Shown: in pieces, positions 23,393 through 30,604 of the stretch | Layout of the letters: every line of letters begins with the position of its first letter | How positions within the stretch are numbered: the first letter of the stretch is position 1 | Source: Lachnospiraceae bacterium | GTDB lineage: Bacteria; Bacillota; Clostridia; Lachnospirales; Lachnospiraceae | Assembly: GCA_910574965.1 (NCBI GenBank) | Contig: CAJTDB010000016.1 | Location: 18,871-82,870, forward strand | Direction of reading: 5' to 3' | DNA: 64,000 nucleotides | Made by a program: the position numbers and the translations under genes | Notes under the pieces: model-generated | Database searches by the model: none | Told to the model about the DNA's origin: nothing | The model's input: the letters and a program-made list of their open reading frames with translations, nothing else

Positions 23393-23421
23393 TTGCAAAG
23401 AAGTATTTTATGTGTTATATT
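23393..23421 (+). promoter_or_regulatory. Promoter of the CI-like repressor
   Basis: TTGCAA (23393-23398) and TATATT (23416-23421) with a 17-bp spacer, 20 bp before the start codon. Confidence 0.6.
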
Positions 23422-23441
23422 TTTTCATAGGAGGTGAGAGC

Positions 23442-23831
23442 ATGAACGAACGTATCAAATTACTCAGAAAATCTCTAAACATGAACCAAACTGATTTTGG
23501 TAATAAAGTAGGAATAAAGCAAACCACTGTTGCCGGATACGAGAACGGAATCAGAACACCAACAGATGCAGTTATATTATCAATCTGCCGGGAATTTGAC
23601 ATCAGCGAGGAATGGCTCCGGACCGGCCAGGGAGAAATGAAGCTTATCGCATCCGAAGATGAAGAAGTCATGAAGTACGCAGGGATGCTTTTAAAGGACA
23701 AAGAAGATTTCGTGGCTCAGAAAATCAAGCGATTCATTGTAGGGTACGAAAAACTGGATGTAAATGATAAAAAGGTGGTCGAAAACCTTATGCGTCAGAT
23801 TTTCGAGAGCGAAAAGAAAGAGCAGGGCTGA
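23442..23831 (+). CDS. XRE-family repressor (CI-like)
   Basis: 129 aa. Residues 1-65 are a complete Cro/CI helix-turn-helix domain (MNQTDFGNKVGIKQTTVAGY, then WLRTGQG). The C-terminal helical part probably dimerises. It lacks the Ser/Lys autoprotease domain, so SOS release would not be by self-cleavage. A GGAGGTGAG site decides the ATG at 23442. It is the best candidate for the lysogeny repressor. Confidence 0.85.
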   Translation: MNERIKLLRKSLNMNQTDFGNKVGIKQTTVAGYENGIRTPTDAVILSICREFDISEEWLRTGQGEMKLIASEDEEVMKYAGMLLKDKEDFVAQKIKRFIVGYEKLDVNDKKVVENLMRQIFESEKKEQG

Positions 23832-23842
23832 ACCCGCTCTTC

Positions 23843-23941
23843 TCAAAGGACGAAATTTAATATGAATATGTAAATTTGTTTTAGGATCTCCGGATCGTCA
23901 ATTCTGTCCAGGATTTTCATAATCAAGTTTTTGTAATTCAT
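23843..23941 (-). CDS. Small helical phage protein (32 aa)
   Basis: MNYKNLIMKILDRIDDPEIL and then KQIYIFILNFVL; the D-x-x-x-L-K-x-I-Y pattern recurs in tiny proteins beside phage repressors. A perfect GGAGG is seven bases or so upstream of the ATG at 23941. Function unknown. Confidence 0.6.
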   Translation of the reverse strand: MNYKNLIMKILDRIDDPEILKQIYIFILNFVL

Positions 23942-23967
23942 TCTTTTCGCCTCCGTTCTTTCCGAGT

Positions 23968-24037
23968 CGAACGTTTGTTCTTTCTATATAATACCAAATC
24001 ATTCACATGATTTCAATAGTTTTGCGAACGTTTGTTC
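23968..24037. promoter_or_regulatory. Two CGAACGTTTGTTC operators flanking a leftward promoter
   Basis: Identical 13-mers at 23968-23980 and 24025-24037 fit the Firmicute LexA box pattern GAAC-N4-GTTC. Between them, on the minus strand, TTGAAA (24011-24016) and TATTAT are 17 bp apart and drive the 32-aa gene. The sites sit just outside the -35 and -10. SOS control or binding by the CI-like repressor are both possible. Confidence 0.75.
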
Positions 24038-24052
24038 CTTTTTATAACCCTT

Positions 24053-24319
24053 TCACTTTATTAACGATTCAGGCAGATGCATTTGACAGTTTTGAGGAAT
24101 TTGTCCCAGTACTAGGACACTTTCTAAATAATCAGACTCATACAGAGAGGAGAGTGGTATTTTCAATCCCTTTGCCAGCAGCTCCATGGTATCCATCCTG
24201 GGACTGTTCTGGTTATTTGCGATCCAATTGATCGTAGATTTTGGCACCCCGGTCATGATTTCTACTTGTCTGGATGTCAGATTATTTTTATACATGTTAT
24301 CACCAAGCAGAATCTTCAT
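24053..24319 (-). CDS. XRE-type regulator (Cro-like)
   Basis: 88 aa. The helix-turn-helix is clear (LTSRQVEIMTGVPKSTINWI, then NSPRMDTMELLAKGLKIPL). It lacks a dimerisation domain of CI size. It reads opposite to the CI-like gene and towards the twin operators, as a Cro protein or secondary regulator would. The ribosome site is weak. Confidence 0.7.
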   Translation of the reverse strand: MKILLGDNMYKNNLTSRQVEIMTGVPKSTINWIANNQNSPRMDTMELLAKGLKIPLSSLYESDYLESVLVLGQIPQNCQMHLPESLIK

Positions 24320-24436
24320 ATTATCAGTTTATCCGGAAGCGTTCTTCAAATCTACCTGGAATAGATTCCATCATGGCGGATAACTTTTGATATGATCATG
24401 ACTGCACACTACCGCACCTGCATATTGTGGACATTT

Positions 24437-24452
24437 TAGTTTAGGTAAACTA
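24437..24452. promoter_or_regulatory. TAGTTTA-GG-TAAACTA dyad
   Basis: A perfect 7-bp dyad 32 bp before the start of the envelope protein gene; a likely operator. Confidence 0.5.
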
Positions 24453-24483
24453 TCTGTAAAAACATACAAAGGAGAACCAGGGT

Positions 24484-25812
24484 ATGAGTACTCAAAAGCA
24501 AACCTCAAAGGGCAGCTGTCTAAAAACCATTCTCATTGCGGCATTGGTCCTTGTATTATTCAGCTTCGTAGTTGGATTCGGGTGGATTGCAGGCGTCATT
24601 TGGCTATTATTTTTCAGGAAGAAATTAGGGAATGAACCGGAGCGTCAGAAGAAGATGACGATTGTCATCTCTGCCCTTTCAGTTTTTTCCTTTTTCTTTA
24701 TGGTATATTCGTTTGTATCACACCCTCAGTTAAAATCTATCGCCATTTCTTCTGATCTGGCCGGACAGGAATTAGATATCGATCAAGACTATGTCATCAA
24801 CATAGAATGCAGTCCAGAGAATGCTGCTCCGTCTTATTTTACATATAATATTGACGGTTCTTGCGCTGTCTTAAGTAAATCGAACGCCGATGATTCGAAA
24901 GCAATATTACACACTGTGTCCGAAGGAACTGCTGTTATCTCTGTGTCATATGGAGAAGTCACCAGCAACATTTTGGAATTCACGATTGTCGATGCAGATG
25001 CACAGAAGGCCGCCCAAGAAGATGATGAGCCGACAGAAATATCTCCGGAAGATGACACTTCCGATGTCTTTGATTTTTCAGACCCCAGTGCAGCAGTTCC
25101 TGATATCAGTAAGCTCTCTGTTAAACACGGAGAATTATTGAGCGTTATCAACACGGAAGGCACTGTGGTTGTGAAGGTCAAGATAGAAGCGAGTTTTTCC
25201 AATCAGCTTACAATCGACCAAAACTATTTCAATGTGGCTGATCTGGTAAAAAACCATGGTTTTAACACTTGCAATGAGCTGCAGTACTGGGCCGTCGCAG
25301 ATATGACCAACGGGGAAGAATCGAAATGTATCTTCTTCACACTTGACAAAGATACCATAGATAACCTGTACAACGAACATATTGTCGAGAACCAGCTTGG
25401 AAATTATGTTACAGATTTATGGATTCTTCCAAGCCTTCTGGGTGACGCACAAATCTCCACTGAGACATCTGCTTCCGAAGAGCAGAGCGGCGCCGGAACA
25501 GCTGTTACCGAAGAAGAGCCTAGCACGGAAGAACCGGCCGCTCCAGATCGTTCTACCAGCGAACCGGAAGGCTCTTCCCAGCCCCCTGTCTCATCTGGAT
25601 CCGACAACGGAGAAAACTTCAATACCTACGATAACGCCGAACAACAGCAAACCACTGCGACTTATGTGTTGAACACATCCTCCCACAAGATCCATTATCC
25701 AAGCTGCAGCAGTGTAAAGAAAATCGCACCTCATAACTACAGCACTTCCAGTCTTTCGTTGGAAGAGCTGAAAAGTCAAGGATACAGTACATGCGGAATT
25801 TGCTTTAAATAA
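24484..25812 (+). CDS. Membrane-anchored surface protein with a C-terminal Cys-cluster domain
   Basis: 442 aa. Two N-terminal transmembrane helices (ILIAALVLVLFSFVVGFGWI and a second near residue 65) are followed by an Ig-like/bacterial surface domain (~85-165), a second beta-rich domain (~195-300), and a Ser/Glu/Pro-rich linker. The last 50 residues (HYPSCSSVKKI, then GYSTCGICF) resemble the Ada-like Cys domain often placed at C-termini of Firmicute proteins. Between repressor and integrase it is probably a lysogenic-conversion or exclusion gene. Confidence 0.7.
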   Translation: MSTQKQTSKGSCLKTILIAALVLVLFSFVVGFGWIAGVIWLLFFRKKLGNEPERQKKMTIVISALSVFSFFFMVYSFVSHPQLKSIAISSDLAGQELDIDQDYVINIECSPENAAPSYFTYNIDGSCAVLSKSNADDSKAILHTVSEGTAVISVSYGEVTSNILEFTIVDADAQKAAQEDDEPTEISPEDDTSDVFDFSDPSAAVPDISKLSVKHGELLSVINTEGTVVVKVKIEASFSNQLTIDQNYFNVADLVKNHGFNTCNELQYWAVADMTNGEESKCIFFTLDKDTIDNLYNEHIVENQLGNYVTDLWILPSLLGDAQISTETSASEEQSGAGTAVTEEEPSTEEPAAPDRSTSEPEGSSQPPVSSGSDNGENFNTYDNAEQQQTTATYVLNTSSHKIHYPSCSSVKKIAPHNYSTSSLSLEELKSQGYSTCGICFK

Positions 25813-25863
25813 TTCTGATAGTACACTTTCATTTTTATAACGTAGAATTTTATATCTCCGGTA

Positions 25864-25879
25864 TTTGCGCCGGCGCAAA
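25864..25879. repeat. 16-bp perfect palindrome TTTGCGCCGGCGCAAA
   Basis: Lies in the intergenic region after the surface protein gene. Fourteen of its bases recur at 12,109-12,122. Confidence 0.65.
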
Positions 25880-25882
25880 ATA

Positions 25883-25916
25883 AAAACCGGCTCCTGCGCC
25901 AACAGGAACCGATTTT
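25883..25916. terminator. Intrinsic terminator after the surface protein gene
   Basis: Arms ACCGGCTCCTG and CAGGAACCGAT pair with two wobble or mismatch positions; A-rich 5' and T-rich 3' flanks make it work in both directions. Confidence 0.7.
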
Positions 25917-25944
25917 ATATAGATACTGTTCTGGCTGTCCCAGC

Positions 25945-25968
25945 ACAATATCCCTGCACATGGATATT
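25945..25968. repeat. Hairpin sharing 16 bp with the tRNA-like anticodon arm
   Basis: ACAATATCCCTGCACA (25945-25960) is identical, in inverted orientation, to 21,143-21,158 inside the tRNA-like sequence. It forms a stem AATATCC / GGATATT. It lies 80 bp upstream of the integrase start. Confidence 0.7.
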
Positions 25969-26048
25969 ATATCATCTCATAGGGACATCTGGCAACAGGT
26001 GTATTTTTTATACTCATTTTATTTTTTACACATAAGGAGGACACCACT

Positions 26049-27263
26049 ATGAGAGGAAGTATCCAGTACAAAGAGGCGACCGGTAAGCATTATCCCGTCA
26101 TCTACGACAAGGAAACCGGAAAACACAAGTGGGGAAAAGGGCATAGAAGTCCCAGGGAAGCCGAGAGAGAGCTTCGATCTATGCTGCGCAAATATGATAA
26201 CCATGCGATCACGTTCGGCCGGCAGGAGACCTTTGAGACAGTCTACAGAGAATTTGACGAGACGGTTATCCCGGAGCGGTACCGATCCGAAGGGCAGCGC
26301 CGTACCATCCGGGGAAATTTCCGGAAGCATATTCTGCCTGTCTTCGGCCGGATCCGCGTGGACCGCATCCAGCAGAGAGATATCCAGCGTCTGATGCACG
26401 AGATCCGTATAGACAAGGTCATCACTGAGGATGGCGTGAAGAAGACGGTCCAGGTACCTGCCTCCCCCGCCACCAAGCATAAGATCCTGCAGGGCCTGAA
26501 TGTCTTTTTTGCTACTTGTGTAAAATGGGGCATGATCGCGAGGGAGGACAATCCCTGTGACGGGATCGAGCTGCGGTCCGCCTCCATCCAGGTTCCCGAA
26601 GTATGGAGCGAGGACGATTTATCATTTTTCCTGGCATCCGGCATCGTCCGCCAGAGTCCTTATTACCTGGCTCTGCTCATTATCGCCACTACCGGCCTCT
26701 CCCGATCGGAAGCCTGCGGACTGAAATGGTCCCTCTGGAATGGTACTTATTTCATCCTGGATCATGGCGTAGATGCCTATGGTAATGTAACAGACATGAA
26801 GACTTCATTCAGAAAGCGCCGGGCGGAGCTGATGCCGTTCGTGATCGAGAAGGTCAAAGAGCACCGAAAACGCCAGCAGATGATCGCTCGTGCAGTGGAC
26901 GGCGCTGCGGTCTGGCCGGAATATGTTCTTACCGATCCTATGAATAACCCACTGAAAGCAGATGCGATCTCCAAAAATTTCAAGAAGCTGTGTCGGCGCC
27001 TAAATGCAGAGGGCGCAGACCTGCCAGATATCCCGCTAAAGAACCTGCGTCATACTTTCGCATCCTTCATGATCTATGACGACGTCAATATCCGGATCGT
27101 AGCCGATGCACTCGGTCACTCGCGAACCAGCACAACGCAGAACTATTATCAGGGAATGGCAAAGAAATCCATGCATCGAAGTGAGATCCTGAAGATAGGA
27201 AATAAACTCTTTTCGGAGCAAAATCACAATTCGTTTGAAAAACCGTTAGAAAGAGCAGAATAA
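26049..27263 (+). CDS. int: Prophage tyrosine integrase
   Basis: 404 aa with an AP2-like arm-binding N-terminus (~1-60), a core-binding domain (~65-175) and a catalytic domain. Visible residues: Arg in TGLSRSEACGL, Lys in TSFRKRRAEL, LKNLRHTFAS (Lys in place of the usual first His), GHSRTSTT and Tyr in QNYYQG. It lies next to tRNA-Gly, facing it, as integrases that use tRNA 3' ends do. AAGGAGGAC precedes the ATG. Confidence 0.93.
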   Translation: MRGSIQYKEATGKHYPVIYDKETGKHKWGKGHRSPREAERELRSMLRKYDNHAITFGRQETFETVYREFDETVIPERYRSEGQRRTIRGNFRKHILPVFGRIRVDRIQQRDIQRLMHEIRIDKVITEDGVKKTVQVPASPATKHKILQGLNVFFATCVKWGMIAREDNPCDGIELRSASIQVPEVWSEDDLSFFLASGIVRQSPYYLALLIIATTGLSRSEACGLKWSLWNGTYFILDHGVDAYGNVTDMKTSFRKRRAELMPFVIEKVKEHRKRQQMIARAVDGAAVWPEYVLTDPMNNPLKADAISKNFKKLCRRLNAEGADLPDIPLKNLRHTFASFMIYDDVNIRIVADALGHSRTSTTQNYYQGMAKKSMHRSEILKIGNKLFSEQNHNSFEKPLERAE

Positions 27264-27273
27264 AGACAATGAA

Positions 27274-27310
27274 AAAGGGTTCCCGAATCTCTCGGAAACC
27301 CTTTATTTTC
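27274..27310. terminator. Terminator between integrase and tRNA genes
   Basis: AAAGGGTTCCCGA and TCGGAAACCCTTT pair around a 5-nt loop and are followed by ATTTT. It serves int on one side and the tRNA-Gly pair on the other. Confidence 0.8.
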
Positions 27311-27325
27311 AGGTTCTTCACCCAA

Positions 27326-27397
27326 AGCACGAGACGGGATTCGAACCCGCGACCCTCGCCTTGGCAAGGCGATACTCCACCACTGAGCCACTCGTGC
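27326..27397 (-). tRNA. tRNA-Gly(GCC)
   Basis: 72 nt with acceptor GCACGAG / CTCGTGC, a TTCGAAT T-loop and anticodon GCC in loop TTGCCAA; discriminator U, CCA not encoded. Its 3' end faces the integrase 63 bp away and is the likely attB of the prophage. It is second in a two-tRNA transcript. Confidence 0.95.
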
Positions 27398-27422
27398 ATA
27401 TATGTAAAACCCTTTCGGGTGA

Positions 27423-27493
27423 AGCGGGTGATGGGAATCGAACCCACGTATCCAGCTTGGAAGGCTGGTGTTCTACCATTGAACTACACCCGC
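27423..27493 (-). tRNA. tRNA-Gly(TCC)
   Basis: 71 nt, acceptor GCGGGTG / CACCCGC, T-loop TTCGATT, anticodon TCC. The spacer to the next tRNA and the sequence upstream share the motif AACCCTTTCGGGT, suggesting the pair arose by duplication with its leader. Confidence 0.95.
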
Positions 27494-27578
27494 ATATATG
27501 TAAAAACCCTTTCGGGTTGTTTGCCTTTACAGAGAACTTTTAAGCTGTGCTTTGGTGCTCTCCCCTGCAACAATACGT

Positions 27579-27607
27579 ATTCTACTATGGGTTTTTGTAA
27601 ATGTCAA
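27579..27607 (-). promoter_or_regulatory. Promoter of the tRNA-Gly pair
   Basis: TTGACA (27602-27607) and TAGAAT (27579-27584), 17-bp spacer, reading into both tRNAs. Confidence 0.75.
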
Positions 27608-27661
27608 GATGTTTTTTTAATTTTTTTAAATTTTTCAGTTCCCTCTTTACCAGGGCCGATA

Positions 27662-27691
27662 CCTGGTACAGACAACGTATTCTGTACCAGG
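27662..27691. repeat. 11-bp inverted repeat after the sugar kinase gene
   Basis: CCTGGTACAGA and its complement around an 8-nt loop, 21 bp past the kinase stop. There is no T-run in either direction, so a stabilising 3' hairpin is likelier than a classic terminator. Confidence 0.6.
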
Positions 27692-27712
27692 CCGGCTGCC
27701 TGAAACCCTCTT

Positions 27713-29308
27713 TTATCTCATGCTGTCCACCGCAGCTCTCTCAATCGGAAATCCTGCCTGATATCTGCGGATAAATGCGTCAAATCCCTGAACGTCTTCC
27801 GGAGCGGGTTCCATCTTCTCCCCTTCCTCTCCGCCGAAGACCTTCTCCTGCAGATAATCTTCCAGTGTCTCGTCCTCTTCTTTCTGAATCATATAGGAAG
27901 CCAGAAGCGCAATGCCCCATGCACCGCCCTCTCCTGCAGTCTTCATCACGGATACCGCAGCTCCCATAGCTCCCGCCAGGATGCTTTGTCCTACTCCTTT
28001 GGTCTTAAAAAGACCGCCGTGGCCGGTGATTCGGTCAATGACTGCATGTTCTTCCTTCATCAGAATGTCCATGCCGACTTTCAGTGCCCCAAGGGAAGTG
28101 TAGAGATGGGTCCGCATAAAATTCGCCAGGCTGAACTTACTGTCCGGCATACGCACGAACAGAGGACGTCCTTCCTCAAAGCCTGTAATATGTTCTCCGG
28201 AAAAATAATTGTAGGCCAGAAGACCGCCGCAGTCCTTGTCCCCTTCCAACGCCTTCCGATACAGGGTGCCGAAAAGCTGGTCCATGTCTGCCTTAATCCC
28301 AAAACTTTCTGCAAATTCTTTGAAAAGATTCACCCATGCATTCAGATCCGACGTACAATTATTGCAGTGTACCATAGCCACTGCATCACCGCTGGGTGTC
28401 GTTACCATATCGATCTCTTCATAAACTTTCTGAAGCTCTTTCTCCAGAACGAGCATGGCAAATACAGACGTTCCTGCAGACACGTTGCCTGTACGCTGCT
28501 TTACACTGTTCGTTGCTGCCATGCCGGTTCCTGCGTCTCCTTCCGGCGGGCAGAGCGGGCAGCCGGCCTGCAGCGTCCCTGTCGGATCTAAAAGCTTCGC
28601 GCCCTCTGCGCTTAAGATACCGGCCTGATCCCCTGCCACCAGCACTTTCGGCAAAATCTCTTCCACTTTCCACGGATAGCCTTTAGGCGCTGTAAGCTGA
28701 TTAAATTTATCAATCATGGACGCATAATAAGTCCTGGTGTGGGAATCAATGGGAAACATACCGGAAGCGCTTCCGACGCCCACCACTCGCTCACCAGTCA
28801 ACTGCCAGTGGATATAGCCATCCAGAGTTGTAATATAATCCACATCCGGAACATGTGCTTCCCCGTTCAGAATCGCCTGGTACAGATGAGCGATACTCCA
28901 CCTTTGAGGCACATGGAACTGAAATGCCTCTGTCAGCGCTTCCGAAGCCTGCTGAGTGATAGTATTTCTCCAGGTGCGGAAAGGAACCAGAAGCTCTCCC
29001 TTCTTATTAAAAGCCAGATAACCGTGCATCATGGCACTGAAGCCGATGGCCCCAAGCTTCTCCACCGTTACTCCGTACTGCTTCTTCACATCCTCTGTCA
29101 TCTTCCGATAGCAGTCCTGAAGCCCCGCCCAGACGTCTTCTAAGGCATACGTCCAGATCCCGTTCTCCAGACGGTTCTCCCAGTCGTGAGCGCCGGAGGC
29201 AATAGGTGTATTCTTTTCATCCACCAGCACCGCTTTGATTCTGGTGGAGCCAAGCTCAATCCCCAGTACCGCTTTCCCGTTCATGATCGTGTTTTTTGCA
29301 TCACTCAT
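27713..29308 (-). CDS. FGGY-family carbohydrate kinase (xylulokinase/ribulokinase-like)
   Basis: 531 aa of the ASKHA fold. The phosphate-1 loop is [16 protein letters not shown] near the N-terminus; the adenosine motif region is [33 protein letters not shown] residues lie mid-protein. It phosphorylates a sugar, probably a pentulose, with ATP. Members of this long subfamily usually sit with araA/araD-type genes, but none is present, so the substrate is open. Monocistronic; AGGAGGAT before the ATG. Confidence 0.85.
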   Translation of the reverse strand: MSDAKNTIMNGKAVLGIELGSTRIKAVLVDEKNTPIASGAHDWENRLENGIWTYALEDVWAGLQDCYRKMTEDVKKQYGVTVEKLGAIGFSAMMHGYLAFNKKGELLVPFRTWRNTITQQASEALTEAFQFHVPQRWSIAHLYQAILNGEAHVPDVDYITTLDGYIHWQLTGERVVGVGSASGMFPIDSHTRTYYASMIDKFNQLTAPKGYPWKVEEILPKVLVAGDQAGILSAEGAKLLDPTGTLQAGCPLCPPEGDAGTGMAATNSVKQRTGNVSAGTSVFAMLVLEKELQKVYEEIDMVTTPSGDAVAMVHCNNCTSDLNAWVNLFKEFAESFGIKADMDQLFGTLYRKALEGDKDCGGLLAYNYFSGEHITGFEEGRPLFVRMPDSKFSLANFMRTHLYTSLGALKVGMDILMKEEHAVIDRITGHGGLFKTKGVGQSILAGAMGAAVSVMKTAGEGGAWGIALLASYMIQKEEDETLEDYLQEKVFGGEEGEKMEPAPEDVQGFDAFIRRYQAGFPIERAAVDSMR

Positions 29309-29426
29309 ACTCTTAATATCCTCCTGTTAAAATCCCGCATCAGCCCAAAGAGGACAGACGCTCCATACCTCTTTTTCTTCTTATTATATATGATACCATA
29401 GGGGAAGAAGAATTTCAAAAGAATTT

Positions 29427-29726
29427 CTACAAAAACAACTCCGTCACAAACACGGCCAGACAAGCCGCCGCTGCCACGGTTACCAGACTCTTCTTATAAA
29501 ATGCCAGTACGACTGCCGCTGCCACCCCGGCCAAGGCGCTCTTCAGATTTCCGGTTGCATACAAAATAGCCGGAAATGTCATAGCCGTCAGACAGGTATA
29601 CGGTACATAGTACAGAAATGACCGAAGGTACCGGTTTTCGATCCTTTCATGAAAAACCGTCAGCGGGATGACCCGGATCAGATAGGTCACCAGAGCCATA
29701 ACCGCAATATACATATATACTTTCAT
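29427..29726 (-). CDS. azlD: AzlD-like branched-chain amino acid exporter subunit
   Basis: 99 aa, four transmembrane helices; RVIPLTVFHERIENRYLRSF is typical of AzlD. It works with AzlC in exporting branched-chain or related amino acids. It starts directly at the AzlC stop, so the two are coupled. Confidence 0.9.
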   Translation of the reverse strand: MKVYMYIAVMALVTYLIRVIPLTVFHERIENRYLRSFLYYVPYTCLTAMTFPAILYATGNLKSALAGVAAAVVLAFYKKSLVTVAAAACLAVFVTELFL

Positions 29727-30428
29727 CTATGTATCCTCCTCTACCGGCCATAAGACCGCCCCTGCTGCGGAGGCCGCCACAGTGCAGATGATGATCGAAA
29801 CACCGGCGGAGAGTCCGGAAAATGCCGGAACATAGTAGAACAGGCAGCTTAAGAGCGCGGACAGCACCGCAGCAAAAAGCACCGGTTTCGCCTTCCTTGC
29901 CGCCGGAACAACAACCGCTATAAACATTCCGTACAGAGCAACGCTCAAAGCATTATTGATTGATGCCGGAAGCAGATTCCCGGCTGCTGCTCCGCATGCA
30001 GTCCCCAGAGTCCAGCCCAGAACGGGCAGAACCTGCAGACCAGCCATATATGAAAAGGACAGTTCCTTCCCATGCGACATAGCCACCGCAAAGATCTCAT
30101 CCGTATTGGCAAATGCGATTACAAGCCGCTGCCCCATGGTCACATTCCGGGACAGTTTCTGAGAGAGCGACAGACTCATAAGCGCATATCTCAGATTAAT
30201 AATAAGCTGCGTAAGTGCCATTTCCAGAAAAGCTCCGCCGGCAATGATAATCTGCAGACCGGCAAACTGTCCGGCACTGGTCATATTGGTCAGGCTGGTC
30301 AGGGCCGCCTGGAACACCGACAGCCCTCCTCCTGCAGCCATAATCCCAAAGCTGAAGCTCACGGAAAAGTACCCAAGCGCAATAGGTATTCCATCCCGCA
30401 GTCCCTGTTGTATCTCTTTTTTCTTCAT
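29727..30428 (-). CDS. azlC: AzlC-like branched-chain amino acid exporter subunit
   Basis: 233 aa, six or more transmembrane helices; the N-terminal GIPIALGYFSVSFSFGIMA and TSAGQFAG are AzlC signatures. It forms the main channel with AzlD. The ATG overlaps the stop of the Cys-rich microprotein gene by ATGA. Confidence 0.92.
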   Translation of the reverse strand: MKKKEIQQGLRDGIPIALGYFSVSFSFGIMAAGGGLSVFQAALTSLTNMTSAGQFAGLQIIIAGGAFLEMALTQLIINLRYALMSLSLSQKLSRNVTMGQRLVIAFANTDEIFAVAMSHGKELSFSYMAGLQVLPVLGWTLGTACGAAAGNLLPASINNALSVALYGMFIAVVVPAARKAKPVLFAAVLSALLSCLFYYVPAFSGLSAGVSIIICTVAASAAGAVLWPVEEDT

Positions 30429-30586
30429 TTCTTTTTATCCTGTATGCCGCGGCGCTTATGGCAGAGTTCCCGGTTCCCGCAGGATGCACAGCCCCTGCCG
30501 CAGCCTCTTTTGGAACCGCGGTTCGTATAGATCATAACAGCCATCGCAGTTCCGCACACTGCCAGCGCAAACAAAAGCACTGCCAT
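30425..30586 (-). CDS. FeoB-associated Cys-rich membrane protein-like (53 aa)
   Basis: MAVLLFALAVCGTAMAVMIY is one transmembrane helix; the tail GCGRGCASCGNRELCH holds four closely spaced Cys and a fifth before the His. This matches the small Cys-rich partner proteins usually encoded with FeoB. Here it has no feo neighbour and is fused by ATGA to azlC, 19 bp after the amylase gene. It may bind metal. Confidence 0.75.
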   Translation of the reverse strand: MAVLLFALAVCGTAMAVMIYTNRGSKRGCGRGCASCGNRELCHKRRGIQDKKK

Positions 30587-30604
30587 AAGACCTTCACCTG
30601 CTTT

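Larger units (their letters stand above)
2977..27330. mobile_element. Prophage, interrupted by element A
   Basis: The region runs from a broken portal gene through packaging, recombination, DNA replication, accessory and lysogeny genes to a tyrosine integrase 63 bp from tRNA-Gly(GCC). Late genes read leftwards. Capsid maturation, tail and lysis genes are absent from the window and would lie beyond element A. The attachment site is inferred at the 3' end of the tRNA gene; the other att copy is not in view. The broken portal makes it unlikely to yield particles unless element A excises. Confidence 0.9.

Noticed and set aside
24834..25202. Minus-strand 122-codon frame inside the surface protein gene
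   Set aside because: Shadow of a Ser/Thr-rich coding region with no ribosome site; several similar frames on both strands were dropped for the same reason.
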